From Leptospira sp. WS4.C2 (GTDB lineage Bacteria > Spirochaetota > Leptospiria > Leptospirales > Leptospiraceae): DNA of 64,000 nt. The notes below the pieces were generated by a model. It saw only the letters and a program-made list of their open reading frames with translations. It was not told the origin of the DNA and did not search any database. A program made the translations under genes and the position numbers. The stretch lies in NCBI RefSeq assembly GCF_040833985.1, contig NZ_CP162139.1, positions 1,260,001-1,324,000 on the forward strand, read 5' to 3'. Shown here in pieces: positions 17,959-26,568 of the stretch (positions within the stretch are counted from its first letter, which is position 1; each line of letters begins with the position of its first letter).

Positions 17959-17983
17959 AATAATGAGATTAATTCTCATTATT
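17959..17983 (-). promoter_or_regulatory. Probable Fur box of the imelysin operon
   Basis: Perfect ten-base arms AATAATGAGA and TCTCATTATT flank a five-base centre, matching the AT-rich GATAATNATTATC type of Fur operator. It covers a plausible promoter (TTGTTT, 16 bp, TAATCT on the minus strand) and ends 17 bp before the ATG of the first imelysin gene. Repression when iron is plentiful is the expected behaviour. Confidence 0.75.
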
Positions 17984-18076
17984 ATTTAAACAACGTTCAC
18001 AGAGGTCCCTGAGAGGGCAAATGGTTTTAGGAGGGAAAAGGTTGATATTTGTCAGAACTGAATTTTGGACAATAGA

Positions 18077-18162
18077 TGAACTTTGTTCAAAAAAACTCAT
18101 TGGTTCGGAAATAAATTATTTGACACTTGTTCAAAAAGTCATAAATGTATGGCAATTGTTCA
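18077..18162 (+). promoter_or_regulatory. Three copies of a TGAAC-N3-GTTCA operator-like repeat
   Basis: Copies lie at 18077-18089 (TGAACTTTGTTCA, perfect palindrome), 18121-18133 (TGACACTTGTTCA) and 18150-18162 (TGGCAATTGTTCA), each followed by an A-run. The second overlaps a TTGACA at 18120-18125 that could be the -35 box of the SGNH hydrolase gene. They look like binding sites for one dimeric regulator, which is not encoded in the immediate vicinity. Confidence 0.5.
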
Positions 18163-18196
18163 AAATATGTTAAAAATGTTTCGATTGGGAGGAAAT

Positions 18197-19462
18197 ATGA
18201 ACGCAAATAAAGTATTAGGACTGGCATTGTCCTTGGTTTTCGCAGGATCGCTCTCTGCGCAAACGCAAAGCCAGATGTTTCAACGAGTAGGTGCCGTAGG
18301 GGATTCCCTCAGCCAAGGTTTCTTTGGTGTTACGGTTGAGAAAAAAACGCAAGACTGGGCTTATCCTGTCCTTGTCACTAAACAAGCAGGAGGTTCTCTC
18401 TCTTACAATGTTTTGAAAGGACCTTTCGTAAACCTTGAAGATGTACTCAAATGGGACTGCGGTATTTTCTGTATCGCTGAAAGCATTATCGGTGGAAATG
18501 CATCTACAGTTTCCCTTCCCACACATGCAGGGATTACTGGAGCCGAGTATACAAGCCTTCTTAAAACTTCTGGTAAATGCGAAGATATCACTGCCACCAA
18601 ACAGGAAAAAGAATGGTACTGGGCAAAATGGTATTGGTACACTTACCGTTGGGTAACCGTTGCCGATTGTCAAGAACCAGACAAATTCCATAGATTTGGA
18701 CTAAGAGATGCTGGTACACAAGCACAAGTAATGGAGAAAGTGAAACCAACTTTCCTATTCGGTTCGGCTGGTGCAAACCATGTACTCTGTACTGCACTTC
18801 ATACATCTACCGATTGTTTGGACGAAACAAGATTCAAACGAGACATTCGAGAATTTTTCCGTAGAATGTCTGCTATGGGAAGTTTGCAAGGTGGAGTTCT
18901 TTTCACTGTTCCAAACGTAACTGCGATCGCATTCCTAGAAAGCTACAAAGATCCTAATGGTCGTGCGAATTATTCTGGGCTCAAGGCTTTCTTTAGAAAT
19001 TCTGTATCAGATCCAAACCAAGTACTTGATTCGACTGAAATCACGACAATTTCTACTTTCTTAAATATGTTAAACAACGAAATCAAAGCACAAGGCGCAG
19101 CTATGCGATTTGCTGTTGCTGACTTACGTGTGATTTTTGATGACTTAAAAGAAAATGGAAGACCGATTCGCAGTGCGGATGGTTGGTCTCCTGGAAATGC
19201 AAGAGCTAATTGGCCTCTACCAAACCAACCAGGGGTTTTCGGTTTAGATGGTGTTCACCCTAACATGTATGGACATTCTCTATTCGCAAATGAATTAATC
19301 AAAGCAATTAACACTCGTTACGGATATTCAATTCCGCAAGTAAGTGAATATACTGCTTGGTATTATGACACCCTAAACAGAAATCCTGTGGATTTGAAAA
19401 AGTTCCTGACAGAAAATATCTTTGGTCAGGCGATTTCCTGGGTAATTTCTATCTTTACGTAA
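18197..19462 (+). CDS. Secreted SGNH/GDSL-type hydrolase
   Basis: The 421-residue product begins with a signal peptide ([22 protein letters not shown]). It carries the SGNH landmarks: block I GDSLSQG at 35-41 with the nucleophile Ser37, block [12 protein letters not shown], and block V DGVHPN with Asp351 and His354. Such enzymes are esterases, lipases or acyl-transferases; the substrate is unknown. It has a large insertion with several Cys and a Trp/Tyr-rich patch ([14 protein letters not shown]) that could bind a lipid or glycan. The ATG at 18197 is chosen because GGGAGG precedes it and it opens the signal peptide. An anchored protein gene follows after 11 bp. Confidence 0.8.
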   Translation: MNANKVLGLALSLVFAGSLSAQTQSQMFQRVGAVGDSLSQGFFGVTVEKKTQDWAYPVLVTKQAGGSLSYNVLKGPFVNLEDVLKWDCGIFCIAESIIGGNASTVSLPTHAGITGAEYTSLLKTSGKCEDITATKQEKEWYWAKWYWYTYRWVTVADCQEPDKFHRFGLRDAGTQAQVMEKVKPTFLFGSAGANHVLCTALHTSTDCLDETRFKRDIREFFRRMSAMGSLQGGVLFTVPNVTAIAFLESYKDPNGRANYSGLKAFFRNSVSDPNQVLDSTEITTISTFLNMLNNEIKAQGAAMRFAVADLRVIFDDLKENGRPIRSADGWSPGNARANWPLPNQPGVFGLDGVHPNMYGHSLFANELIKAINTRYGYSIPQVSEYTAWYYDTLNRNPVDLKKFLTENIFGQAISWVISIFT

Positions 19463-19473
19463 GAGGTTAAACG

Positions 19474-20151
19474 ATGAGCAAGCGGTTTATAGGTATCATT
19501 TCGGTTTGTGGATTTCTGTTGGTATTGTTTACTTTTGTTGTCTGGAAGTTTTCTTCTCACAATACAAATAAACAAACAGAGGTCACCGATTCCGATTTCG
19601 GGAATTCAAAAAGTCACGCCAATGCGTTGTTTGATGATCCAGAGTTTTCCGACGCTCCCAATCCAGAAGAATTGGAATTGGCACAGGCTGAGGTCCTTTG
19701 GCCGTTTGCTTTGGAGAAAAAACCAAATCGTAAGGAAGAGGTCAAAGAGGAATGGAGAGATTTTGCGGCGAAATATCCGAAGAATTTTTACATCCCTCGT
19801 GAAATCAAAACTCGTATGACAGAAGCAGAAGAAAAGGAACAACTAGAAATGTTAGATTCTTTTACTGCTATGGATGCTAGTATTTCGGCTTCTATATCCA
19901 AGGAAAAATGGTCCGACAAACCTTCGGCTGAAGAGCCGAGTGCAACTGAAAGGCCGTCGGCCAAAACGCAAAAAGCTTATTTCGATTTTAAGATCAATGA
20001 ATTGGAATCGAGAATTCAAATGGTTGAGTATTGGATCGAAAACAAACAACCTTCGGGAGATGTGAAATCCTCTGCCGAAAAAGATCTCAAACTTTGGAAA
20101 AGCGAATTAACCACTCTCAAAGAGGTAAGAAGCCAAGTTCCAAATTCATAA
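19474..20151 (+). CDS. Membrane-anchored protein, partner of the SGNH hydrolase
   Basis: The 225-residue product has one N-terminal membrane segment (residues 5-25) and a charged, mainly helical extracytoplasmic part. This includes a Ser/Pro/Glu-rich linker (about 145-165) and a C-terminal coiled-coil-like helix (INELESRIQMVEYWIENKQ). No family is recognised. It begins 11 bp after the hydrolase gene and is followed by a strong terminator, so the two form one operon. An N-terminally anchored helical protein next to a secreted lipase-like enzyme recalls lipase-specific foldases, but no Lif motif is visible. That idea remains a guess. Confidence 0.6.
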   Translation: MSKRFIGIISVCGFLLVLFTFVVWKFSSHNTNKQTEVTDSDFGNSKSHANALFDDPEFSDAPNPEELELAQAEVLWPFALEKKPNRKEEVKEEWRDFAAKYPKNFYIPREIKTRMTEAEEKEQLEMLDSFTAMDASISASISKEKWSDKPSAEEPSATERPSAKTQKAYFDFKINELESRIQMVEYWIENKQPSGDVKSSAEKDLKLWKSELTTLKEVRSQVPNS

Positions 20152-20187
20152 ATCTTTGCCTCGAATATAGGCTTTGTTAGTAAATCT

Positions 20188-20219
20188 AAAAAAGAGGACA
20201 AGTTGTCCTCTTTTTTTTT
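20188..20219 (+). terminator. Strong intrinsic terminator
   Basis: An almost loop-less inverted repeat AAAAAAGAGGACAA / TTGTCCTCTTTTTT is followed by further T residues to 20219. It ends the hydrolase operon. Confidence 0.85.
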
Positions 20220-20274
20220 GCCTCCCCTCAAGAGCAGCCTTAACTACCCCATTTCTGAAAATTTTCAGGTTTGC

Positions 20275-20293
20275 TTGACAGGAACATCGTTCA
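20275..20293 (+). promoter_or_regulatory. Promoter element with a fourth GGAAC-N3-GTTCA repeat
   Basis: TTGACA (20275-20280) is directly followed by GGAACATCGTTCA (20281-20293) and an A-run. This is the same inverted repeat found three times before the SGNH hydrolase gene. A -10 box is not obvious. The repeat would lie between -35 and -10, a typical repressor position. Confidence 0.45.
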
Positions 20294-20358
20294 AAAAATT
20301 AGTTGAATTTGAGACTCGATATCATTATTGGGTTCAAACCTCTAGGAGAGCGGATTCC

Positions 20359-22191
20359 ATGAACCAAAAAAGATATATCACCAGAAAATCACTAATCGCA
20401 TTCGTCTTGTTTTCTCTGGTCAGTTTCTGCAAAGCAGAGGAGACGGATCGGTCGGCCTTAGCTTTGCTCGGGTTTTCGCTCCACTTGTCTACGATATCTG
20501 GAACACTCACTGACGGGTCTGGGAATCCTATCCCCAGTGCTACGTTAGAATTAGCAACCTCTGCCAGCCTTCGAAGTTCTACTTCCACCCGGTCTTTAGC
20601 CACAACTACCGAAACTGGTTCTTGGCAACTCACACTTGGGACCGGCAGTTATGAAATTCAAGTGAAAGATACGAATTCAAGATTACTGGGAACTTTTAAA
20701 ATATCCTCCTCGGAAAATTTAGAACCTTCTATTGAAGATATTTCTCACCTAACGGAAACCATATTCCTTGTTTCACTGACCAATCAAAGGGATGTTGGGT
20801 CGAAATTTGAAATACTTTCTCCTAAAGATGGAAGTATTGTTCGAACTTATGATTTGGCTTTAAATGTAAAGACTTCAGATTCATTCACTTGCCATATTCT
20901 GCAAAACAAAATTGAAAAAGAAAATTTTACTGTCGGTAAAGGAGAAGTGACTTCTGCCTACTCCATGAAACCAGTGCTTGGTGCAAATAAAATTCAAATT
21001 CATTGTACAAATGCTTCTGGAATCTCTGCGAAAAAAACAATCCTTACTTATTTTGGAAATCGGATTGCGGCAGGGGGATCTCATTCTGGTTATGTGGTAA
21101 ATGGAAATTTATATACTTGGGGAAGGAATAATTATGGTCAGTTGGGTTCTGGGACCTCTACCGGCGACCTCACAAATCCCACCATTACAAAGTTATCAAC
21201 TATATCCAATATTGTTTCCATTGGGTTTAACCAAAACAATTCCCTTGCAATTACTGAGGATGGAAGTGTTTGGACATGGGGTGCCAATAGCAGTGGACAA
21301 TTAGGAATGGGTAATACGGGCGATGTCCAAGCAGCAGCCTCTGATCCCGGCCCAAGAAATCCACCTCGTAAAGTTCCAGGTATTACTGGTGCTGTGATGG
21401 GGAGCTATGGATATGATCATGCAATCATTTTAAAATCAGATGGAACTGTCCTGACATTTGGATTGAATTCTGTCGGGCAACTCGGAAATGGAACAGGAGG
21501 AGCCGGAACTTATTCAGCAAATCCGGTGACTGTGATTGGCCTTCCTACGGATATCATCCAAGTGATTGCTGGTTCGGAACACTCAGCCGCCTTAACGAAG
21601 TCAGGTGATGTGTATGTTTGGGGTCGAGACCAATATGGAAATTTAGGTGATGGAGTTTTAGGATCGGCTTCAGAAATCAACTCCACTCCTAAAAAAGTAA
21701 GTTCCTTATCAGGGATTGTCCATATTGCTAATGGAAGAGATCATTTCTTGGCACTCAAAAATGATGGCACAGTTTATGCTTGGGGTCTTGCTGCAAGTGG
21801 GCAATTGGGAATCGGAGGAAGTGGATCCCCCACCCCGGTGCCAACGCCAACATTAGTAAGTGGCCTTTATCATGTAGCTTCCGTTTGGGCTAATGGAACT
21901 CAAAGTTTTGCTATCCTAAGTGATGGAACAGTAAAAGGTTGGGGGGCAAATTCCAGCGGAAATTTAGGGACTGGTCTTACAACACCAGCTAAACTGTATA
22001 CGCCTGGTGATATTGTTGTTGGTGTCAAAGATATCCAATACTTCGGATGTGGGGCTCTACATAATTTTGCGATCCTAAAATCTGGATCTTTGTATGGATG
22101 GGGTTGGAACTTTAAGGGTTCGATCGGTCGTTCCGATTTGCAGGAAACTTGGGCTGCCACCACTCCAATCTTTCTAACCATTCCAAATTAG
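20359..22191 (+). CDS. RCC1-repeat lipoprotein with carboxypeptidase-regulatory-like domain
   Basis: The product of about 610 residues has lipobox LVSFC, a hydrophobic ALALLGF patch, then a beta-sandwich carboxypeptidase-regulatory-like domain (ISGTLTDGSGNPIPSATLEL to SYEIQVKD). A second beta-domain follows, and seven RCC1-type repeats make up the C-terminal half. Each repeat has the form G...HS(A)A(L/I)...DGxVYxWGxNxxGQLGxG. Seven repeats predict a seven-bladed propeller outside the cell membrane. ATG at 20359 is chosen because AGGAGAG precedes it and the upstream open frame runs into the terminator. The gene is followed after 26 bp by a di-haem oxidoreductase gene, so the two are probably co-transcribed. 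Confidence 0.8.
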   Translation: MNQKRYITRKSLIAFVLFSLVSFCKAEETDRSALALLGFSLHLSTISGTLTDGSGNPIPSATLELATSASLRSSTSTRSLATTTETGSWQLTLGTGSYEIQVKDTNSRLLGTFKISSSENLEPSIEDISHLTETIFLVSLTNQRDVGSKFEILSPKDGSIVRTYDLALNVKTSDSFTCHILQNKIEKENFTVGKGEVTSAYSMKPVLGANKIQIHCTNASGISAKKTILTYFGNRIAAGGSHSGYVVNGNLYTWGRNNYGQLGSGTSTGDLTNPTITKLSTISNIVSIGFNQNNSLAITEDGSVWTWGANSSGQLGMGNTGDVQAAASDPGPRNPPRKVPGITGAVMGSYGYDHAIILKSDGTVLTFGLNSVGQLGNGTGGAGTYSANPVTVIGLPTDIIQVIAGSEHSAALTKSGDVYVWGRDQYGNLGDGVLGSASEINSTPKKVSSLSGIVHIANGRDHFLALKNDGTVYAWGLAASGQLGIGGSGSPTPVPTPTLVSGLYHVASVWANGTQSFAILSDGTVKGWGANSSGNLGTGLTTPAKLYTPGDIVVGVKDIQYFGCGALHNFAILKSGSLYGWGWNFKGSIGRSDLQETWAATTPIFLTIPN

Positions 22192-22217
22192 TTTTCATTT
22201 TGTTTCCTTTGGTTCCA

Positions 22218-23726
22218 ATGAGATTTTTATTATTATTCTTTTTCTTTTTATCCAGTTATGGATGTGTATTCGTCGATACAAACTCTTGTTCTACGGACTT
22301 GGGTTTGTCAGAAGTAGTGAATTCTATATCGATATTAGGATGTCCTAAAGAAAAAAAACTTTGTGAGGATGGTTCTTGTTTGGCATTACTTGGGCTTAGC
22401 CAGCAAGGAAAATTACCTTGGGAATATGAAGAAGGAGAGGAGTTATCGGGTGGAAATGCAATGACGAGTTTTGTAACGGATGCTCGTGCTTTTCTACAAT
22501 TTGGTAAAAATTCTCCCTTAACTACCATATCTGATTTTACCGTGGGACAAGCAGTTTTTGAAGTTCCTTGGTCCCCTGGATTTTCTTCGACTCTTCCTGA
22601 CCGTGATGGTCTAGGCCCTTTCTTTCATACCAATTCCTGTTTAGGGTGTCACCTAGGAAATGGAAGGGCTGTAGAAGATGATGGAGATCCATTGGTATTC
22701 ACCTTGGTACGGTTAGGTGTTGGTAGTAAAGGAAACGACCCGGAACCTGTTTATGGAACTCAGTTCCAACCCAACGCTGTTGCTGGTGTGACTCCAGAAG
22801 GGAATGTCCATCTTGAGTATGATAACATAAGTGGAACATATCATGATGGAAGTACGTATTCTCTTAGAAAACCCAATTTGGTATTTAGCGGGTTGGGATA
22901 TGGCGCTCTCGCCCCGGGCCACAAAACTTCGGTTCGATTAACCCAACAAGTGATTGGGCTTGGTCTTTTAGAAGCAGTATCGGAAGAAACCATACTTTCT
23001 CGTTCAGACCCTATGGATTTGGATGGCGATGGAATTTCTGGCAGACCCAATTTTCTTTGGGATCTTACGGGAAGTGGAAGGTCTCTGGGCCGGTTTGGTT
23101 GGAAGGCAAATGCACCCAGTCTCAAACGCCAAAACTCTGCCGCTTTTTCAGGTGATATTGGAATCAAGAGCCCTATGTTTTCCGAAGAAAACTGTAGTTC
23201 TTCTAAGACTGCTTGTTCCAATGCAACAGGCGGTGGTAACCCGGAAGTTTCAGAGGAGAAAATTGTCGCCATTACTAAATATATGCAATTGGTAGCAGTG
23301 CCTGTTCGTCGAAATACAAATTTGCCAACAATTCTAACTGGGAAAAAACATTTTTTTCTTGCAGGATGTAACAAATGTCATACGCCAAAAATGTTAACTT
23401 CTAACAATGCTTCTTTTGCCCAACTATCCAATCAAACCATTCGCCCCTATACTGATCTACTTTTGCATGATATGGGGGAGGATCTCAGTGATGGAAAGTC
23501 AGATGGAGAAGCTTCTGAAAGAGAATGGAGAACCGCTCCTCTATGGGGAATAGGGTTATTTGGGGCAGTGAATGGGAAAGCTCGTTATTTACATGATGGT
23601 CGAGCAAAGACACTAGACGAGGCTATCCTTTGGCATGGCGGAGAAGCAGAGACAAGTAAAAACTATTTTGTAGCACTAAACGTATCGGATCGCGCGAGTA
23701 TGATTCGGTTTTTATTATCTTTGTAA
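22218..23726 (+). CDS. Second di-haem oxidoreductase (DHOR/DUF1111) lipoprotein
   Basis: The 502-residue product has a very hydrophobic signal peptide with lipobox SSYGC (Cys16), followed by a Cys-rich spacer (Cys at about 24, 42, 49 and 54) absent from the paralogue at 15106. Haem c motifs are CLGCH at 141-145 and CNKCH at 384-388. The C-terminal block EWRTAPLWGIGL...HDGRA...AILWHGGEAE is almost identical to that of the other copy. It is therefore a periplasm-facing redox lipoprotein. Unlike the first copy it has no imelysin neighbours and no Fur box; it is coupled to an RCC1 propeller. No good ribosome binding site precedes the ATG, consistent with coupling. Confidence 0.8.
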   Translation: MRFLLLFFFFLSSYGCVFVDTNSCSTDLGLSEVVNSISILGCPKEKKLCEDGSCLALLGLSQQGKLPWEYEEGEELSGGNAMTSFVTDARAFLQFGKNSPLTTISDFTVGQAVFEVPWSPGFSSTLPDRDGLGPFFHTNSCLGCHLGNGRAVEDDGDPLVFTLVRLGVGSKGNDPEPVYGTQFQPNAVAGVTPEGNVHLEYDNISGTYHDGSTYSLRKPNLVFSGLGYGALAPGHKTSVRLTQQVIGLGLLEAVSEETILSRSDPMDLDGDGISGRPNFLWDLTGSGRSLGRFGWKANAPSLKRQNSAAFSGDIGIKSPMFSEENCSSSKTACSNATGGGNPEVSEEKIVAITKYMQLVAVPVRRNTNLPTILTGKKHFFLAGCNKCHTPKMLTSNNASFAQLSNQTIRPYTDLLLHDMGEDLSDGKSDGEASEREWRTAPLWGIGLFGAVNGKARYLHDGRAKTLDEAILWHGGEAETSKNYFVALNVSDRASMIRFLLSL

Positions 23727-23837
23727 AAGATTTATTAGAGAACAGTGGATAAGAAAGGGGATATTCGAAAAAAATTCATCCTCTTCCTTTGAATTAAAAC
23801 TTGTAGGCAGATTTTTAAAATTTTAAATTTGTCTGGC

Positions 23838-25400
23838 ATGCAAACGAATCGATTTTTTATTTCTTTTTTTTTCCTCTTTACCCTCATTTTGAATTGTGAT
23901 CCAGGTCCTGTGAAAGAGGATTCGTCTCCCTTAGAGGAAATAGTGTCAGAAGAAAAAACTACAAAAGAGCTCATCGAAGGTTTGGATTCTACTGATACCT
24001 TTACCCGCTCCCAAGCCGCTATCCAATTGGGAAGCCGAGATGAAAAATCAGCCATCCCCAAATTAAAAAAACTTTTATCAGATAAAGAGCCTGGAGTGCG
24101 CGCTGGTGCTGCTATTGCCCTCGGAGATTTAAAAGACAAATCTTCCTCTACAAACATAGCTAATCTGATGTGGTCGGATTCAGAGAATCCAAAAGATGTA
24201 TACTTAGATGCACTCACTCGGATGAAAGATCCTTCCGTTGGAAATAGAATTTATCCTTTATTAGATGATAATAATCCTACACTTCGATTACAAACTGTTG
24301 ATGCATTAGTACAAATTGGTGCAAAATCAGTTGGATCTCAAATTTTAAGTTTAGCTGCTAAAAACAAAGATAGGGAAAAAGACAAAACTTATGCGATGGC
24401 TCTGGGAAAATTAAATATTGCAAGTTCCGAATCTTACCTAATTCGACTCACCCAAACCCAAGACGAATCTCCAACCCTTGCTGCCGCCTACCTTGCTCTC
24501 GGAAGAATCAAAGCAAAAACCGCAAATGATGTGCTTGTGAAAGCACTAAACCTTCCTTATAGCAAAGGGAAAGAAAATGCTTCCATGGCTCTGATTGAAA
24601 TTGGAAATCCAAGCGTTGTACCTAAAGTGTTCCAAGCCTTACAGTCAAATGATCCAGAAACTAAACTTTATGCGACGGATGTACTTTGTTCCATTCCTTC
24701 CAAAGAAGCGGCAAAGTTAGCCTTTGGTCTGTTAAATGGAAAAGATACTAAGAATTGGGGCAGTGCTGCAAAGATAGTAGGCCGACAAAAATTCAAAGAT
24801 GCAAGACTTCGTATCGAAGAGTTGTTGGAAAATGAGTCCACTCCGGAAAGGGATAGTTTTGCAGAAGCGCTGGGATGGATTGGTGACAAAGCCTCCATTC
24901 CTGTTTTAAGAAGGGTCTTACTATCTGGTGCTTCCGAAGGACCTTATGGTTCTGCTTGGGCATTAGGAATTCTCGGAGCCAAAGAAGCCGTTCCTGATTT
25001 GATCAAGGCTCTCGATAAGGGAGATGCAAAACTTATGGTCTATGCATTGGAAGCATTGGGTTCTATTGCCGATCCTTCTAGTTTACCTAAACTAAAAAGT
25101 TTACTTTCCGAAAGACCAAAAATGGCCCCACAGATTCTTTCCACAGTGGCATTGATTCCCACGGATGAGGCTCGCCTTCTGATTGAAGAAGCAACAAAAT
25201 CTAAGAATGCAGAAGTTTACCGACCTGCCATGGAAGAAATTGCTAAACGTAAAGATAAAAAATCGATTCCAATTTTATTATCCTTTGTCAATGGCGATGA
25301 TTCCGAAAAACGCAAATTGAGTTATTATGCTTTAACGGCTGTAACAGGGCAAAAATTTCGTACAGCGAAAGAATGGAATCATTGGGCGAAAGAAAAATGA
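23838..25400 (+). CDS. HEAT/PBS-lyase repeat lipoprotein
   Basis: The 520-residue product has lipobox LILNC (Cys near 20), an acidic spacer, and then HEAT repeats over its whole length. Typical units are [50 protein letters not shown] and [21 protein letters not shown]. The result is an alpha-solenoid for protein-protein interaction on the periplasmic or outer surface. The ATG at 23838 is preferred over a TTG three codons upstream. The stop overlaps the start of the DHFR-like gene (ATGA). Confidence 0.75.
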   Translation: MQTNRFFISFFFLFTLILNCDPGPVKEDSSPLEEIVSEEKTTKELIEGLDSTDTFTRSQAAIQLGSRDEKSAIPKLKKLLSDKEPGVRAGAAIALGDLKDKSSSTNIANLMWSDSENPKDVYLDALTRMKDPSVGNRIYPLLDDNNPTLRLQTVDALVQIGAKSVGSQILSLAAKNKDREKDKTYAMALGKLNIASSESYLIRLTQTQDESPTLAAAYLALGRIKAKTANDVLVKALNLPYSKGKENASMALIEIGNPSVVPKVFQALQSNDPETKLYATDVLCSIPSKEAAKLAFGLLNGKDTKNWGSAAKIVGRQKFKDARLRIEELLENESTPERDSFAEALGWIGDKASIPVLRRVLLSGASEGPYGSAWALGILGAKEAVPDLIKALDKGDAKLMVYALEALGSIADPSSLPKLKSLLSERPKMAPQILSTVALIPTDEARLLIEEATKSKNAEVYRPAMEEIAKRKDKKSIPILLSFVNGDDSEKRKLSYYALTAVTGQKFRTAKEWNHWAKEK

Positions 25401-25954
25401 GAAAAATAATTTTCGCAATCAATATGACTGCTGATGGGTATTGTGGCCACGAGGGTATGATTCCCTCGGAAGAAGTACATAAGTATTTCACTAAGCTTTT
25501 ACAATCGGCAGGTCCTATTCTTTATGGTCGGATCACCTACCAACTCATGGTGCCTTATTGGCCAGAGATCGCAAAACACCAGTCAGATACAGAAATCACA
25601 AATGAATTTGCCCGAGTGTTTGACTCACTCGATAAGGTGTTATTTTCGACCACATTGGAAAAGGTTCAGGATCAGAATACAAGACTTGCGAGGGGAACCC
25701 TTTTAGAAGAGGCGATTGCGTTGAAAGAAAAACCAGGAAAGGATATTTTTGCGGGTAGCTTAAGTATTGCCTCCCAACTTTCAGAACATGATTTGATTGA
25801 TGAATATCGTTTTGTGATCCATCCGGTGGTTGCGGGAAAAGGACCAAAGTTATTTGATGAGGTCAAGTTATCGGAAAGTCATCGTTTGGAACTTCTTGGC
25901 TCGGAAACGTTTTCCTCTGGGGTGATTGCACTTCATTACAAAAGACTCGTTTAA
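25397..25954 (+). CDS. Dihydrofolate reductase-like (RibD C-terminal) protein
   Basis: The 185-residue protein has the DHFR/RibD-C fold. The N-terminal strand is [12 protein letters not shown] (the usual xxSLDG region), and then come [33 protein letters not shown] and [19 protein letters not shown]. Members are small NADPH-dependent reductases of uncertain substrate, usually not the housekeeping folate enzyme. ATG overlaps the stop of the HEAT lipoprotein gene. The two products should act in different compartments, so a functional link is not obvious. Confidence 0.75.
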   Translation: MRKIIFAINMTADGYCGHEGMIPSEEVHKYFTKLLQSAGPILYGRITYQLMVPYWPEIAKHQSDTEITNEFARVFDSLDKVLFSTTLEKVQDQNTRLARGTLLEEAIALKEKPGKDIFAGSLSIASQLSEHDLIDEYRFVIHPVVAGKGPKLFDEVKLSESHRLELLGSETFSSGVIALHYKRLV

Positions 25955-25975
25955 GAAAAAAAGTATTTTTTTTCC

Positions 25976-26004
25976 TTGAGTCAGTTGGTTGATTACCATA
26001 AAAT
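25976..26004 (+). promoter_or_regulatory. Sigma-70-type promoter
   Basis: TTGAGT (25976-25981), 17 bp, then TAAAAT (25999-26004), 24 bp before the ATG of the PhnB-like gene. An A7/T8 inverted stretch at 25953-25977, right after the preceding stop codon, may serve as its terminator. Confidence 0.55.
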
Positions 26005-26028
26005 CAGTTCGAAAAAAGGGAGAAAAGT

Positions 26029-26541
26029 ATGGCAGTTGCAAAAAAGAAAAGTAATTTGAAAAAACCAAAATCTGCACTGAAAAAAGTGGAATATATCGGT
26101 TCACCTACTCAGAGCATCACTCCCTTTCTTATGTTCAACGCGAACATCGAAGAAGTTGCCAAATTCTATAAATCCATATTCAAAAAGTCTAAGTTTCTCA
26201 TCGTAAATCCTACGCAGGCGGAATTCATATTGAATGGCCAAAAATTTTTTGCTTTTAATGGAGGACCTGGTTTTCAATTCAGCTGGGGAGTTTCCTTTAT
26301 GATTAGCGTGAAAACACAAAAGGAAGTCGATTATTATTGGAATGGTCTTCTTGCCGATGGTGGTAAAGAAAGTATGTGCGGTTGGCTTCAGGACAAATTT
26401 GGTATGTATTGGCAGGTCACACCAAAAATTCTTTTGCAACTGATTTCCCATCCGGATCCAGTGAAGGCCGAACGTGCCCAACAGGCAATGCTTAAGATGC
26501 ATAAAATTGACATCGCCGCTCTAAAGGCAGCAGTTGCATAA
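26029..26541 (+). CDS. PhnB-like VOC-superfamily protein
   Basis: The 170-residue protein starts with a Lys-rich tail and then follows the PhnB/3-demethylubiquinone methyltransferase-like VOC pattern (PF06983). The pattern is TPFLMFNANIEEVAKFYKSIFKKS, AEFILNGQKFFAFNGGP, SFMISVKTQKEVDYYWNGLL and GWLQDKFGMYWQVTP. These are cytoplasmic dimeric metal-site proteins of mostly unknown activity. The basic N-terminal 25 residues are unusual for the family. It has its own promoter and GGGAGAA ribosome binding site, and converges on the COG0523 gene. Confidence 0.75.
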   Translation: MAVAKKKSNLKKPKSALKKVEYIGSPTQSITPFLMFNANIEEVAKFYKSIFKKSKFLIVNPTQAEFILNGQKFFAFNGGPGFQFSWGVSFMISVKTQKEVDYYWNGLLADGGKESMCGWLQDKFGMYWQVTPKILLQLISHPDPVKAERAQQAMLKMHKIDIAALKAAVA

Positions 26542-26568
26542 CTTTTCTCTCGGCTAGAATGCTTGGTT

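Noticed and set aside
18083..18196. N-terminal extension of the SGNH hydrolase frame
   Set aside because: It runs through the operator-like repeats and has no ribosome binding site; the ATG at 18197 has GGGAGG and opens a normal signal peptide.
20203..20358. Upstream extension of the RCC1 lipoprotein frame
   Set aside because: It starts inside a transcription terminator and passes through a promoter; the ATG at 20359 has AGGAGAG and a lipoprotein signal peptide.
22841..23374. 177-codon minus-strand frame
   Set aside because: It lies entirely within the di-haem oxidoreductase gene, whose haem motifs prove the plus-strand frame.
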